NCBI GenBank assembly: GCA_900541685.1
Contig: UQKM01000004.1
Location: 1 to 64,000 of the forward strand
Direction: 5' to 3'
From: an uncultured Collinsella sp.
Lineage (GTDB): Bacteria; Actinomycetota; Coriobacteriia; Coriobacteriales; Coriobacteriaceae
DNA: 64,000 nt
Shown here one piece after another: positions 44,094 to 52,594 of the stretch (positions are counted from its first letter, which is position 1; each line of letters opens with the position of its first letter). A program made the translations under genes and the position numbers. Under the pieces are notes generated by a model. It was given only the letters and a program-made list of their open reading frames with translations, was not told where the DNA came from and made no database searches.

Positions 44094-45547
44094 CGACGCA
44101 AACCCGCCCGCACGGCATCCGCCAACGCAGACGCACACAGGTCAAGGTCGGTGTCGTGCAAAAGCGTGCGAACGTCAAACAGCACCTGGTCGTGGCGCAC
44201 GCGTGTCACAACCGGCGTATCGGGCTCCTGTACCATAGCGCGCTTTAGGCCATCGGCGGATAGACGCCCATCGACGGGACAGACGGCAACGCAAAATGTA
44301 GGGAGCTCGACAGTCGGCAGCGATCCGCCGCCGGGAGTAGAGGCGCCCTCGACAACCTGCAGCTCCACGGCCTCCTCGCACTGAGCCTCGCGAAGCTTGC
44401 GCAGCATGCGGTCGTGCAGGCGCTTGGCCTGGCGCTCGAGCGGAGCCGGCGCGTCGGAAAGCATGTTGAGTACCGGGATCTCCCGATGCGCCGCATCGGG
44501 ACCGGTCACATACAGTCGCAAAGTGGCCTCGAGCGCCGCGAGCGTGAGCTTACCGGGGCGAAGCGCGCGCATAAGCGGATGAGAGGCGCAGGCGGCAATT
44601 GCCTGGGCGTTGCCAAGGATGATGCCCGCCTGCGAAGCACCGAGCAGTTTGTCGCCCGAGCACGAGACGACGTCAACGCCGGCGCCAAGAGACACGGACG
44701 CGGGCCTCTCCCCCGCATCGGCGAGTACCCCATCTGCAAGCAAAGCGCCTGAGCCTTGGTCCTCGTAAAGCAACAGGCCATGTTCATGCGCCAGCGCAGA
44801 AAGCTCCGCCACGGAAACCTCCTCGTGGAAGCCCTCGATACGGTAGTTGGAAGGATGGACTTTGAGGATCATCGCCGTGTTGGGCGTGATGGCGTTTCGA
44901 TAATCATCCAGATGTGTGCGGTTGGTAGAGCCAACCTCGACAAGCTTGGCACCCGAAGCCGCCATGATGTCGGGGATGCGGAAGCTGCCGCCCACCTCGA
45001 CAAGCTCGCCGCGGCTCACGATGACCTCTTTGCCGAAGGCATGCGCGGCAAGCACCAACAGCACCGCGGCGGCATTGTTGTTGACAACTAAGGCGTCCTG
45101 CGCCCCCGTGAGCGTGCGCAGCAGACGCGCGGCATGCTCTTTGCGGCCCCCGCGAGCGCAGGTTGAGACGTCATACTCAAGCGTGCTGTAGCCTCGGGCG
45201 ACATCGGTCACCGCCTGCACCGCCGCGAGAGCGAGCGGAGCGCGGCCCAGATTGGTGTGAATCACAACGCCCGTCGCGTTGACGGCAGGGCGCAGGGTCG
45301 GCAGCGACAGGCGATGGGTCCGCTGCTCAATTGCCAAGGCGAGCTCGCGCTTGTTCCTTGCAGGGGCGCCGGAGCGAATCGCCGCGCGCTCGGCATCGAG
45401 CTCGGCGTCAATCGCCTCGCGTACCATCGTGTCGCCTGCATCGCCAGCAGCCTTCATGACCGGCCACTCGGCAAGCAGCTCGTGAACGGCGGGAATGGAA
45501 CGCAGGCGGCCGCGCACCTCGGCAGACATGGATTCGCAGTCGCTCAT
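44090..45547 (-). CDS. selA: L-seryl-tRNA(Sec) selenium transferase
   Basis: 485 residues, PLP enzyme. NATGVVIHTNLGRAPL, ARGYSTLEYDV, VNNNAAAVLLVLAAHAFGKEVIVSRGELVEVGGSFRIPDIM, LYEDQGSGAL and SGDKLLGASQAGIILG, where the Lys of SGDKLLG binds PLP. It turns seryl-tRNA(Sec) into selenocysteyl-tRNA(Sec) with selenophosphate. ATG at 45547 has AAAGG upstream. With selB and selC downstream it forms a complete Sec-insertion unit; selD lies 5 kb away in another operon. Confidence 0.95.
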   Translation of the reverse strand: MSDCESMSAEVRGRLRSIPAVHELLAEWPVMKAAGDAGDTMVREAIDAELDAERAAIRSGAPARNKRELALAIEQRTHRLSLPTLRPAVNATGVVIHTNLGRAPLALAAVQAVTDVARGYSTLEYDVSTCARGGRKEHAARLLRTLTGAQDALVVNNNAAAVLLVLAAHAFGKEVIVSRGELVEVGGSFRIPDIMAASGAKLVEVGSTNRTHLDDYRNAITPNTAMILKVHPSNYRIEGFHEEVSVAELSALAHEHGLLLYEDQGSGALLADGVLADAGERPASVSLGAGVDVVSCSGDKLLGASQAGIILGNAQAIAACASHPLMRALRPGKLTLAALEATLRLYVTGPDAAHREIPVLNMLSDAPAPLERQAKRLHDRMLRKLREAQCEEAVELQVVEGASTPGGGSLPTVELPTFCVAVCPVDGRLSADGLKRAMVQEPDTPVVTRVRHDQVLFDVRTLLHDTDLDLCASALADAVRAGLRR

Positions 45548-45625
45548 GAAAAGCCTTTCGACATGTTCAATAAAAAGCTGGTCCCCCGCGATCGTCATCG
45601 GGCAAATAAATACCGGCGCGCACGC

Positions 45626-45710
45626 AAAAGGGACAGGTCCATTATGGCAGCTCGTGACAAGACGTCGAAGCGCCTCGTCTAAAACCTGCCAAAATAAACC
45701 TGCCCCTTTT
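45626..45710. repeat. Imperfect 25-bp stem element between focA and selA
   Basis: AAAAGGGACAGGT.CATTATGGCAG at 45626-45650 pairs, with four mismatches or wobbles, with 45686-45710. On the minus strand the second arm ends CCCTTTTGCG, so it could be a terminator for focA or a hairpin-type repeat. Confidence 0.55.
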
Positions 45711-45733
45711 TGGTCGGTTATGGCTTGGTGGCT

Positions 45734-46570
45734 TTAGGCCTCCTTATTGGCGTAGATAAACCAGTAGCCCAGCGCCACGATCAGGGCGCCACCCACGATA
45801 TTGCCCAGCGTGGCGACCGTAAGGTTGAGCGCCAACCCGGCAGCGTTGAGGGCATCGGCGCCAGCGACATCGGCTCCATAGCCGCAGGAGTGCATCAAAA
45901 TACCCATGGGCAAAAAGTACATGTTGGCGACACAGTGCTCAAAACCGCAGGCCACAAAAGCGGCAATGGGCAGCAAAATGCCCACGACCTTATCGACCAC
46001 GGTCTTGCCGGCAGTGCCGATCCATACGGCCAGGCAGACAAAGATGTTGCACAGAATGCCGCGGAAGAAGATGGTAACGGCGTCGATCGTAACCTTACCG
46101 GCAGCGACACTCACCATGGTGTTGGCGACGGCCTCGCCGTTGAGTTTGTAAATGGCTGCCATGTAAATCAAAAAGACAACGAACAGGGCGCCGGCAAAGT
46201 TGCCGGTCCACACAATAGCCCAAGCCTTGAGCATCTGGACGAGCGTGATCTTTTTGCTCTTAAGCGCGCAGACCATAAGCGAGTTGCCGGTAAACAGTTC
46301 CGCGCCGCAAATGAGCACGAGCACCAGTCCCAGGCAAAAAGCAAGACCGCCCACGAAGCGCTGGGCGCCCCAGCAAAGCGTGGGATCGCTCAGAAAGACC
46401 GTGAAGAACAGGCCGCCGAAGGCGATGAACGCGCCGGCGAACATGGCGAGCAAAAAGGCCTTCGAGACCGGCAGGTTGGCCTTGGTAACGCCTGCGGCCT
46501 CGGTCTTCGCCTCGATCGCGGCGGGCGCCAGGCAATCGGAGGTGGGGTATTCTGCCTTACTCTGTGCCAT
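45734..46570 (-). CDS. Formate/nitrite transporter family channel (FocA-like), 278 aa
   Basis: Six membrane helices and the FNT signature: FLLAMFAGAFIAFGGLFFTVFL near the start, GAELFTGNSLMV in the second helix (the usual AELFTGN), and GFEHCVANMYFLPMGIL (the family's FEHxxANM). It moves formate, nitrite or hydrosulfide as a pentameric channel. Next to the Sec machinery, formate is the most likely cargo, since Sec is classically needed for formate dehydrogenase. ATG at 46570 follows GAAG; upstream in-frame sequence overlaps a tRNA-derived repeat and is not coding. Confidence 0.9.
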   Translation of the reverse strand: MAQSKAEYPTSDCLAPAAIEAKTEAAGVTKANLPVSKAFLLAMFAGAFIAFGGLFFTVFLSDPTLCWGAQRFVGGLAFCLGLVLVLICGAELFTGNSLMVCALKSKKITLVQMLKAWAIVWTGNFAGALFVVFLIYMAAIYKLNGEAVANTMVSVAAGKVTIDAVTIFFRGILCNIFVCLAVWIGTAGKTVVDKVVGILLPIAAFVACGFEHCVANMYFLPMGILMHSCGYGADVAGADALNAAGLALNLTVATLGNIVGGALIVALGYWFIYANKEA

Positions 46571-46690
46571 GGAAATCACTTCTTTCTTACGATTCGGGAC
46601 AAACGCTCCTGGTTCATTTGCCCTGCGAGGTCGGACGGTATAAAAATAAACGCGAGCCAAATTAGCATATTGGCCTGCGATTATATAGCT

Positions 46691-46817
46691 TGGAGCGGGC
46701 GACGGGAAGTCCAAGGATTTGCTTCGCTGCGGGCCTTCGGCCCTTGCGTGCTGCGCTGGAAATTGCTCACGCATTTTCTCAGCTCCGCACCCTGGCGGGT
46801 TCGATTCCCGTCGCCCG
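46691..46817. repeat. tRNA-Gly 3'-end copies (one direct, one inverted)
   Basis: TGGAGCGGGCGACGGGAA (46691-46708) is identical to 46879-46896 at the 3' end of the tRNA-Gly gene, same orientation. At 46797-46817 a 21-base stretch is the exact reverse complement of 46883-46903, again the tRNA's T arm and acceptor. Between them is a GC-rich hairpin (GCGGGCC-TTC-GGCCCTTGC). It is not a tRNA itself; it looks like a relic of a tRNA-targeted element. Confidence 0.7.
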
Positions 46818-46881
46818 GCGCGTAAACGAAAACAGCTCTGATCCCCAAAGGAAACCAAAGCCGTTAAAACAATTCTTATGG

Positions 46882-46952
46882 AGCGGGCGACGGGAATCGA
46901 ACCCGCGTCATCAGCTTGGAAGGCTGGGGTTCTACCATTGAACTACGCCCGC
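46882..46952 (-). tRNA. tRNA-Gly (anticodon TCC)
   Basis: Reverse complement GCGGGCGTAGTTCAATGGTA..., anticodon arm CAGCC-TTCCAAG-CTG with anticodon TCC, T arm GCGGGTTCGATTCCCGT, acceptor CGCCCGC. 71 bases, no encoded CCA. Confidence 0.95.
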
Positions 46953-46961
46953 AAGATATGG

Positions 46962-47035
46962 TCGGGACGACAGGATTTGAACCTGCGACATCCTGCTCCC
47001 AAAGCAGGCGCGCTACCAAACTGCGCCACGTCCCG
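46962..47035 (-). tRNA. tRNA-Pro (anticodon TGG)
   Basis: Reverse complement CGGGACGTGGCGCAGTTTGG..., anticodon arm CCTGC-TTTGGGA-GCAGG with anticodon TGG, T arm GCAGGTTCAAATCCTGT, acceptor CGTCCCG. Nine bases upstream of tRNA-Gly, so probably one transcript. Confidence 0.95.
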
Positions 47036-47126
47036 AAGGTGTTGAGCAGCTAAGGTCTAAACCTTGCGTGTCCCAAAGCGAAGGAAATTATAGGGGAGAC
47101 TCCCCGCCTGTGCAAGCATTGATGCC

Positions 47127-48485
47127 TTAGCTGCTCGAATGTGCGACAAAACGACTATGGAGCAGACCGATCACAAAGGCAACCACGGCAACCGGCGCCC
47201 ACGCGGCACCGATATCCGCCAGCGGCAACGCATCGAACGGCAGCCACGCGCCCGCAAAGAACGCGTCGCGGACCGAGGTAATCACGCTCTGCACTGCGAC
47301 AACGCCGCCGACCCAGACCCACACCTGCGGATGCGCGTCGCAAAAACCGTGCACCAGACCCATAAGCACCAGCACGATGGCGACGGGGTACAGGGCGTTG
47401 AGCATGGGCACCGAGAACATGAGGATCACGTCGAGACCCACGTTGGAAAGCACGCACGAAAACGCTGCGAACACAAAGGCGAGAACCGCAAAGGGACGGC
47501 GCCTGGCCTCCTCGGAGGCCTCTGCTCCCCCTTCGACCACATACGTCTCGCAGAAGTAGCGCGAGCAGCAGCTGATAAGGCCGATGCACACGTTCATGCA
47601 GGCAAGGAAGAAGATGGCGAAGACCACGACCGTGCCGGCAAGCCCAAAATGCATGGAGGCCGAACGGGCGAGGATGGCGGCGCCGTTGGTAGCGTCGGGC
47701 ATCACGGTGCCGAGCTGCATACCGGCAAGACCCAAGCCGCAGTAGATGATAGCCATGAGCACGCCGGCGATCACACCGGAACGCGAAATCTCAAAGGCCA
47801 CGCGCTTGTCATCGGTAACACCCAACTCGTGGATGGTCTCGGCGATAATGATGCCGAAGGCGAGCGACGCGAGCAGGTCCATAGTCTGATAGCCAGTCAG
47901 AAAGCCCTGCACGGCAGCACCGGCATTGTAGGGGGCCTGCGGCGCGGCAGCCGGTCCCAGCGGCGAGATCACGGCAGCACCCACGACCAGCACGATGAGC
48001 GCAATGAGCGCGGGGCCCGTAATGCGGCCGAGCACGCGCGTGATGACGCCTGGACGCAGCGTGAGCGCAAACGCGACGATAAAGAAGCCAACGGCAAACA
48101 CCAGGCGCGCCGTGCCGAGCGAGACGCCCTCGGGCAACAGCGGCACCAGCATCTCGAAGGCCGTGGAGCTCGTGCGCGGAATGGCCAGGCACGGGCCGAT
48201 AGCCAGATACACCGCCGCGACAAAGAACTCGCCGAACTTGGGATGCACACGGCCGGCAAGCTCGCGCGCCGTTCCGGCAAGTGCCACGGCGATAAAGCCC
48301 ATGACGGGCAGGCCGATGGCGGCAATGAGAAAGCCGAGCATGGCGACCGGCGTGGCAGAACCTGCCTGCAGCGCCAGCAGCGGCGGAATAATAAGGTTGC
48401 CGGCGCCAAAGAGCATCGAGAACAGGGCGATACCGACGGTAACGACATGGTCGGAGCGCAGGCCGCGCGGCGCGGATGAGGCCAT
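47127..48485 (-). CDS. brnQ: Branched-chain amino acid:cation symporter
   Basis: 452 residues, about 12 membrane helices, LIVCS family: the N-terminal GIALFSMLFGAGNLIIPPLLALQAG is the family signature, with later TVVVFAIFFLACMNVCIGLISCCSRYF and GYQTMDLLASLAFGIII. It imports leucine, isoleucine or valine with Na+ or H+. ATG with AAAGGTGG upstream. It converges with nothing; a terminator from the selenium operon stands just before its start. Confidence 0.9.
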   Translation of the reverse strand: MASSAPRGLRSDHVVTVGIALFSMLFGAGNLIIPPLLALQAGSATPVAMLGFLIAAIGLPVMGFIAVALAGTARELAGRVHPKFGEFFVAAVYLAIGPCLAIPRTSSTAFEMLVPLLPEGVSLGTARLVFAVGFFIVAFALTLRPGVITRVLGRITGPALIALIVLVVGAAVISPLGPAAAPQAPYNAGAAVQGFLTGYQTMDLLASLAFGIIIAETIHELGVTDDKRVAFEISRSGVIAGVLMAIIYCGLGLAGMQLGTVMPDATNGAAILARSASMHFGLAGTVVVFAIFFLACMNVCIGLISCCSRYFCETYVVEGGAEASEEARRRPFAVLAFVFAAFSCVLSNVGLDVILMFSVPMLNALYPVAIVLVLMGLVHGFCDAHPQVWVWVGGVVAVQSVITSVRDAFFAGAWLPFDALPLADIGAAWAPVAVVAFVIGLLHSRFVAHSSS

Positions 48486-48504
48486 GGGACCACCTTTCGG
48501 GTCG

Positions 48505-48538
48505 AAACAAAAACGGGACGGGCAAAAGGCCCATCCCG
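48505..48538 (-). terminator. Terminator of the selD operon
   Basis: CGGGATGGGC paired with GCCCGTCCCG, then TTTTTGTTT on the minus strand, 15 bases after the cysteine-desulfurase-like gene and 20 bases before brnQ. Confidence 0.92.
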
Positions 48539-48552
48539 CAAGTATATACGCT

Positions 48553-49692
48553 TTAGCAAGCTAAATCGCGCAAAGCTTCAATCGCGGCGTCAACTTCCTC
48601 GTCCGTGTTGAAATACCCAAACGAGAAGCGAACGACACCCTGGCGCTCGGTCCCCAACGCGCGGTGCATGAGCGGAGCGCAGTGGGCGCCGGGGCGCGTC
48701 GCAATCCCCCACCCTTGCATGAGCGCGTCCGAAATCTCGGCCGAATCGATATCGCCCACGTTGAGTGAAACGATCGCCGAGCGCACGGGCTGGTCAAAGG
48801 CACCGTAGAGCTTGATCTCCGGGATTTCGCGCACGCCAGCGAGAAAGCGATCCGCCAGTGCTCGCTCATGCGCCGCAATCGCCTCGACCCCACCTTGGGC
48901 CTCGATAAAGTCGAGGCCGACAGAAAGGCCGGCGACACCGTGGCCGTTGAGCGTGCCCGCCTCGAGCCGCGTGGGCCACTCCATGGGCTGTAACGCATCG
49001 AAGCTGTGCACGCCCGTGCCGCCCATGGCCCAGGGCGCCACGTCGACGCCCTCCGCCACGGCCAGGCCGCCGGTGCCCTGCGGGCCCATGAGCCCCTTGT
49101 GGCCGGTAAAGCACACCACGTCGAGCCCCATGGCCTGCATATCGATATGCGCCGTACCGGCAGACTGCGAGGCATCGACGATCACAAGCGCACCCGCGGC
49201 ATGTGCCAAGGCCGCCACGCGCGCAATGTCGACCGCGTTGCCGGTCACATTAGAGGCATGCGTCACCACCACGGCACGCGTACCGGGCGTGACCAGCCGC
49301 TCGAGCTCGTCATAGTCGAGCACGCCGCTTACGTCACAGCCCGCATGCTCAACGGTCACACCCCGCTCCGCTGCCAGGCGGTTGAGCGGACGCAGCACGG
49401 AGTTGTGCTCGAGCACCGTCGTGACCACGCGGTCGCCGGGGCGCACCACGCCACAGATGGCGGTGTTGAGCGCCGCCGTAGAGTTGGGCGTAAAGCACAC
49501 ATGGTCCGCCCTCGGGCAACCTAAAAGGCGCGCGAGCTTGGCACGGCAACCGTGAATCGTACGAGCGGCATCGAGGGCGCCCGACGTGGCGCCGCGCCCG
49601 GCATTGCCGAGCGAGCACATCGCCTGCACCACGGCATCGATGACCGTCTGCGGCTTGTGCATGGTCGTCGCCGCGTTATCCAGGTAGATCAT
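48553..49692 (-). CDS. Cysteine desulfurase-like class V aminotransferase (selenium-operon type), 379 aa
   Basis: PLP enzyme: IYLDNAATTMHKPQTV, TPNSTAALNTAICGVV, THASNVTGN, VDASQSAGTAHID and CFTGHKGLMGPQGTGG, where the Lys of GHKG holds PLP. The catalytic Cys is in RPGAHCAPLMHRALG. It matches the EF2568-type subgroup that is found beside selD. It may take selenium or sulfur from (seleno)cysteine and hand it to YedF or SelD. The last residue is a Cys (RDLAC), an unusual tail. ATG overlaps the DUF3343 stop (ATGA); last gene of the operon. Confidence 0.9.
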   Translation of the reverse strand: MIYLDNAATTMHKPQTVIDAVVQAMCSLGNAGRGATSGALDAARTIHGCRAKLARLLGCPRADHVCFTPNSTAALNTAICGVVRPGDRVVTTVLEHNSVLRPLNRLAAERGVTVEHAGCDVSGVLDYDELERLVTPGTRAVVVTHASNVTGNAVDIARVAALAHAAGALVIVDASQSAGTAHIDMQAMGLDVVCFTGHKGLMGPQGTGGLAVAEGVDVAPWAMGGTGVHSFDALQPMEWPTRLEAGTLNGHGVAGLSVGLDFIEAQGGVEAIAAHERALADRFLAGVREIPEIKLYGAFDQPVRSAIVSLNVGDIDSAEISDALMQGWGIATRPGAHCAPLMHRALGTERQGVVRFSFGYFNTDEEVDAAIEALRDLAC

Positions 49693-49940
49693 CGCACGAC
49701 CTCCCACATATCAATCACGGTATAGCCCTCGGTGGGAACGCCCGCCGCGGCGAGTTCGCCGCGCAGCAGCTCCTCATCGGCAGGCAACGCTTTCCACGCC
49801 AGACCACAGCCGGCAGCGACCTCCCCGGGCACGGGAATCGTTCGCCCGGGAAGGCCGCGTTCGATGCACAGAGACTCGCAGCCCATGGCGGCCGCCGTGG
49901 TGGGAAACGTGATGACAAGCGCCGGGCGCTTCTCCCTCAT
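49689..49940 (-). CDS. DUF3343 protein, 83 aa
   Basis: Small soluble protein: PALVITFPTTAAAMGCESLCIERGLPGRTIPVPGEVAAGCGLAWKA. The pair GxPGRxIPVPxxVxxGCGLxW is the DUF3343 core, with conserved cysteines at CESLC and GCG. Family members are repeatedly found between yedF and the desulfurase in selenium loci; a selenium or sulfur carrier role is plausible but untested. ATG at 49940 follows GGAG; overlaps the next gene by four bases. Confidence 0.85.
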   Translation of the reverse strand: MREKRPALVITFPTTAAAMGCESLCIERGLPGRTIPVPGEVAAGCGLAWKALPADEELLRGELAAAGVPTEGYTVIDMWEVVR

Positions 49941-49959
49941 GGCAACTCCAACCAATACG

Positions 49960-50586
49960 CTACGGGCGCACGACGCGCACGGCCTGCTCCATCTTCTCCA
50001 CGATCACATACATGTTCGTGACCTCGCCCACGGCAAGCTGGTCCTTAATGCCAAAGTGATCCAGGCAGGTACCGCAGGTGAGGATTTCGACGCCCTGCTC
50101 AGCCAGCCCCTTCAGGTCGTCGAGTACCGGCGAGCCCTCGACGGTGAGCTTGGCTCCGCCGTTGTAGAACAGCATGGTCGCGGGCAGCTCCTCCTGCTGC
50201 GTCACGGCAAAGATGAAGGCCTTCATGAGCTTGTGGCCCAGCTCGTCGTCGCCGCGGCCCATGCAGTCGGTGTAGACGGAAATGACGAGCTCGCCCTTGC
50301 CGGTGCTGGCACCACAGAAGGCAGCGCCATCCTGCTCGGGATCGGCCACGGCAATGGCACCAGAGGTCGCCACGGTCACGTGCCACTCAGCGTCAGAAAC
50401 CTTCTCGACCGAGGCCGTGCAGCCCTTCTCCTGCGCCATCTTGGAGATGTTCTTGACGGCGGTCTCGTTATCGACCGAGGTCACCACGGCGCCCTCGCCG
50501 TCAAGCTGTTTGAGTGCCTTAAGCGTCTTGACGACGGGCAGCGGGCAGGCATCGCCCATGGCATTGACTTCAATCTTGGTAGACAT
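49960..50586 (-). CDS. yedF: Selenium metabolism protein YedF (TusA-like plus DsrE-like)
   Basis: 208 residues. N-terminal TusA/SirA domain with the CPxPxxxxxxxL motif (DACPLPVVKTLKAL), and a C-terminal DsrE/F-like domain holding CGTCLDHFGIKDQL. This two-domain form is the selenium_YedF family, tied to selD by gene neighbourhood. It likely carries persulfide or perselenide on its cysteines toward SelD. It lies 61 bases after selD and 19 before the DUF3343 gene. Confidence 0.92.
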   Translation of the reverse strand: MSTKIEVNAMGDACPLPVVKTLKALKQLDGEGAVVTSVDNETAVKNISKMAQEKGCTASVEKVSDAEWHVTVATSGAIAVADPEQDGAAFCGASTGKGELVISVYTDCMGRGDDELGHKLMKAFIFAVTQQEELPATMLFYNGGAKLTVEGSPVLDDLKGLAEQGVEILTCGTCLDHFGIKDQLAVGEVTNMYVIVEKMEQAVRVVRP

Positions 50587-50647
50587 AGCAAATTCCTTTC
50601 GAAAGAGCCGTTCTAGAGAACGGCAAACAGTTACATAAACGTGCGGG

Positions 50648-51697
50648 CTAGCGAACAACGTGGACGGCAGGACCGCCCGGCATCGCCTCGCACACGCGCC
50701 CGATAACGGCGGCGATGCACCCCTCGGCATCCAGGCGACGCGCAAGCTCATCCACATCCGCCGCGGGCGCCGCGATAAGCAGGCCACCAGACGTCTGCGG
50801 ATCGTACAGCGCGTCGAGCATGCCCGGCTCCAGGTCCTCGTCGGCAGCCACACGCGGGCCAAAAAAGTCCTGGTTGCGGTAGGAGCCCGCTGGGATAATG
50901 CCCAGACGTGCCATGTCGAGCACCTGATCAAAGAGCGGCACCGCCCCCGACGCAAGCTCAACCTGCACGCCCGAGCCCTCGGCCATCTCGCACGCGTGCC
51001 CGATCAGGCCAAAGCCCGTGACATCGGTGCAGCCGTGAAGCTCGAGGCCCTCGGCCAGACGAATCGGCGCCTCGTTGAGGGTACGCATCGAGTCAAACAT
51101 GGCTGCGGCCTCGTCCTGCTCGATGAGCTCGCCCTTAATGGCCGTGGTGATGATGCCCGAGCCGATCGCCTTGGTCAGCAGCAGAACATCGCCCACGCGT
51201 GCGCCGCTGTTGGCGAGCATGTGGTCGAGTGGCACAAAACCGCTCACGGACAGACCGTACTTGGGCTCATCGTCGTTGATGGTGTGGCCGCCCGCGATGG
51301 AGCAACCCGCCTCGACGCACTTATCGGCGCCGCCCGCCAGAATCTGACCGGCAACCTCAACGCCCAGGCAACTGGGTATGCAAAGCAGGTTCATGGCATG
51401 GCTCGGCCGCCCGCCCATGGCGTAGATGTCCGACAGCGAGTTGGCCGCAGCGATCTGGCCAAACAGGAACGGGTCATCGACCATCGGTGGGAAGAAGTCG
51501 ATGGACTGCACGAGCCCCAGGTTCTCCCCTACGCGGAAGACGCTCGCATCGTCGGAGGTATCGAACCCCACGAGCAAGTTGCCGTTATGCACATTTGGCA
51601 AGTCGCCCAGGACCTGGGCGAGGGCTCCAGGAGCCAACTTAGCGGCTCAACCGCTCGCGGCAGTCATAGACGTGAGCTTAATCTGATCGTCAGCCAT
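50648..51697 (-). CDS. selD: Selenide, water dikinase, itself a selenoprotein (in-frame TGA = Sec17)
   Basis: The frame begins at ATG 51697 (AGGAGGTATCG upstream) and reads MADDQIKLTSMTAASG, then TGA at 51649-51647, then AAKLAPGALAQVL. The expected SelD active site is (C/U)xxK: here U17 and K20. Reading the TGA as Sec gives 349 residues, the normal length; starting after it would remove the catalytic loop. Further motifs: VGFDTSDDASVF, QIAAANSLSDIYAMGG, AGGHTINDDEPKYGLSVSG, TDVTGFGLIGHACEM, YDPQTSGGLL. It makes selenophosphate from selenide and ATP. A SECIS-like hairpin follows the TGA at 51621-51603. Confidence 0.95.
51603..51621 (-). promoter_or_regulatory. SECIS-like hairpin in selD
   Basis: In the mRNA, UCGCCCAG-GUC-CUGGGCGA: an 8-bp stem with a three-base apical loop that starts G-U. 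It begins 25 bases after the UGA, within the distance window of bacterial SECIS elements, whose apical loop carries a G in its first two positions. Confidence 0.75.
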
Positions 51698-51767
51698 CGA
51701 TACCTCCTCTCATCGGTCAATCATTTCCTCCCAGTATACGCATGAATGCAGGCCCACGGCCGATGCA

Positions 51768-52532
51768 TTAATCGAGCGCCTGTGCGCGAATCGCCGCGCC
51801 GATGGCACCGGCAAAGCGAGCCTGGGGCGAGGTGGTCACCGGCGACCCCAGCAGCTCGCCCAACCGCTCCACCACGAAGGCGTTCTCGCACAGGCCGCCG
51901 GTCAGGTAGTACGGGGCGCCCGCGGCCTGCCCGGCCATGGTCGCCACGCGCGAGACCACGCTGTCGATCACGCCACGTGCGATGTTCTCGCGCGGCTCAC
52001 CGCGACCGATCAGGCTAATGACCTCACTTTCGGCAAACACCGTGCACATGCTGGAAATCTTGGTAGGCTCGCCGGAACGCGCCAGGTCGGCCATCTGCTG
52101 TTGAGAAATACCTAGGCGGTCGGCCATGATCTCCAAAAAGCGCCCCGTGCCGGCAGCGCACTTGTCGTTCATGGCAAACTTGGCCACGCGGCCATTTTTA
52201 AGCTGAATGACCTTGGTGTCCTGGCCGCCCACGTCAATCACCGTGCCGCGATCGCCAAACAGACGCACGGCACCGGCGCCGTGGCAGGTAATCTCGGTCA
52301 CAACCTTGTGGGCGTATGGCACAGCCACGCGCCCGTAACCCGTGGCCACCACACGCGCAGAATCGGATGCAACGTCAAAGCCCGCCGCCGCGAGCGCCTC
52401 GCGCAACCTATCGGCGGCATCGACCGAGGAGAACCCGGTTGGCTGCACGCACGTCCACGCCACCGAACCCTCACCATCGACCACAGCAGCCTTAGCCGCC
52501 GTAGACCCGATATCGACCCCGATCCCTATCAT
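51768..52532 (-). CDS. 2-hydroxyacyl-CoA dehydratase/DCCP activase (BadF/BadG/HgdC family), 254 aa
   Basis: ASKHA-fold ATPase: GIGVDIGSTAAKAAVVD and VIDVGGQDTKVIQL phosphate loops. Two cysteines, in NDKCAAGTGRFLE and SSMCTVFAESEV, bind the single [4Fe-4S] cluster shared by the homodimer. In the family, ATP hydrolysis drives an electron onto a partner iron-sulfur protein at very low potential. The partners here are surely the two DCCP-like proteins upstream. Seventy bases separate it from selD. Relative of E. coli YjiL. Confidence 0.93.
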   Translation of the reverse strand: MIGIGVDIGSTAAKAAVVDGEGSVAWTCVQPTGFSSVDAADRLREALAAAGFDVASDSARVVATGYGRVAVPYAHKVVTEITCHGAGAVRLFGDRGTVIDVGGQDTKVIQLKNGRVAKFAMNDKCAAGTGRFLEIMADRLGISQQQMADLARSGEPTKISSMCTVFAESEVISLIGRGEPRENIARGVIDSVVSRVATMAGQAAGAPYYLTGGLCENAFVVERLGELLGSPVTTSPQARFAGAIGAAIRAQALD

Positions 52533-52594
52533 GGCTCTCTCCTAATCCAAACATCAAAGACAGCGGCGCGTTCAGGCGCCTTAGCTCTAGGTTT

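Noticed and set aside
46696..46817. tRNA-Sec or other tRNA read from the inverted tRNA-like ends
   Set aside because: The 8-bp end pairing and T arm look right, but there is no anticodon arm with TCA or any other anticodon, and the length (over 120) is too great. The real selC is at 41812-41908.
46571..46858. N-terminal extension of the FocA-like protein
   Set aside because: It would translate through the tRNA-Gly-derived repeat; FNT homology begins only after MAQSKAEY.
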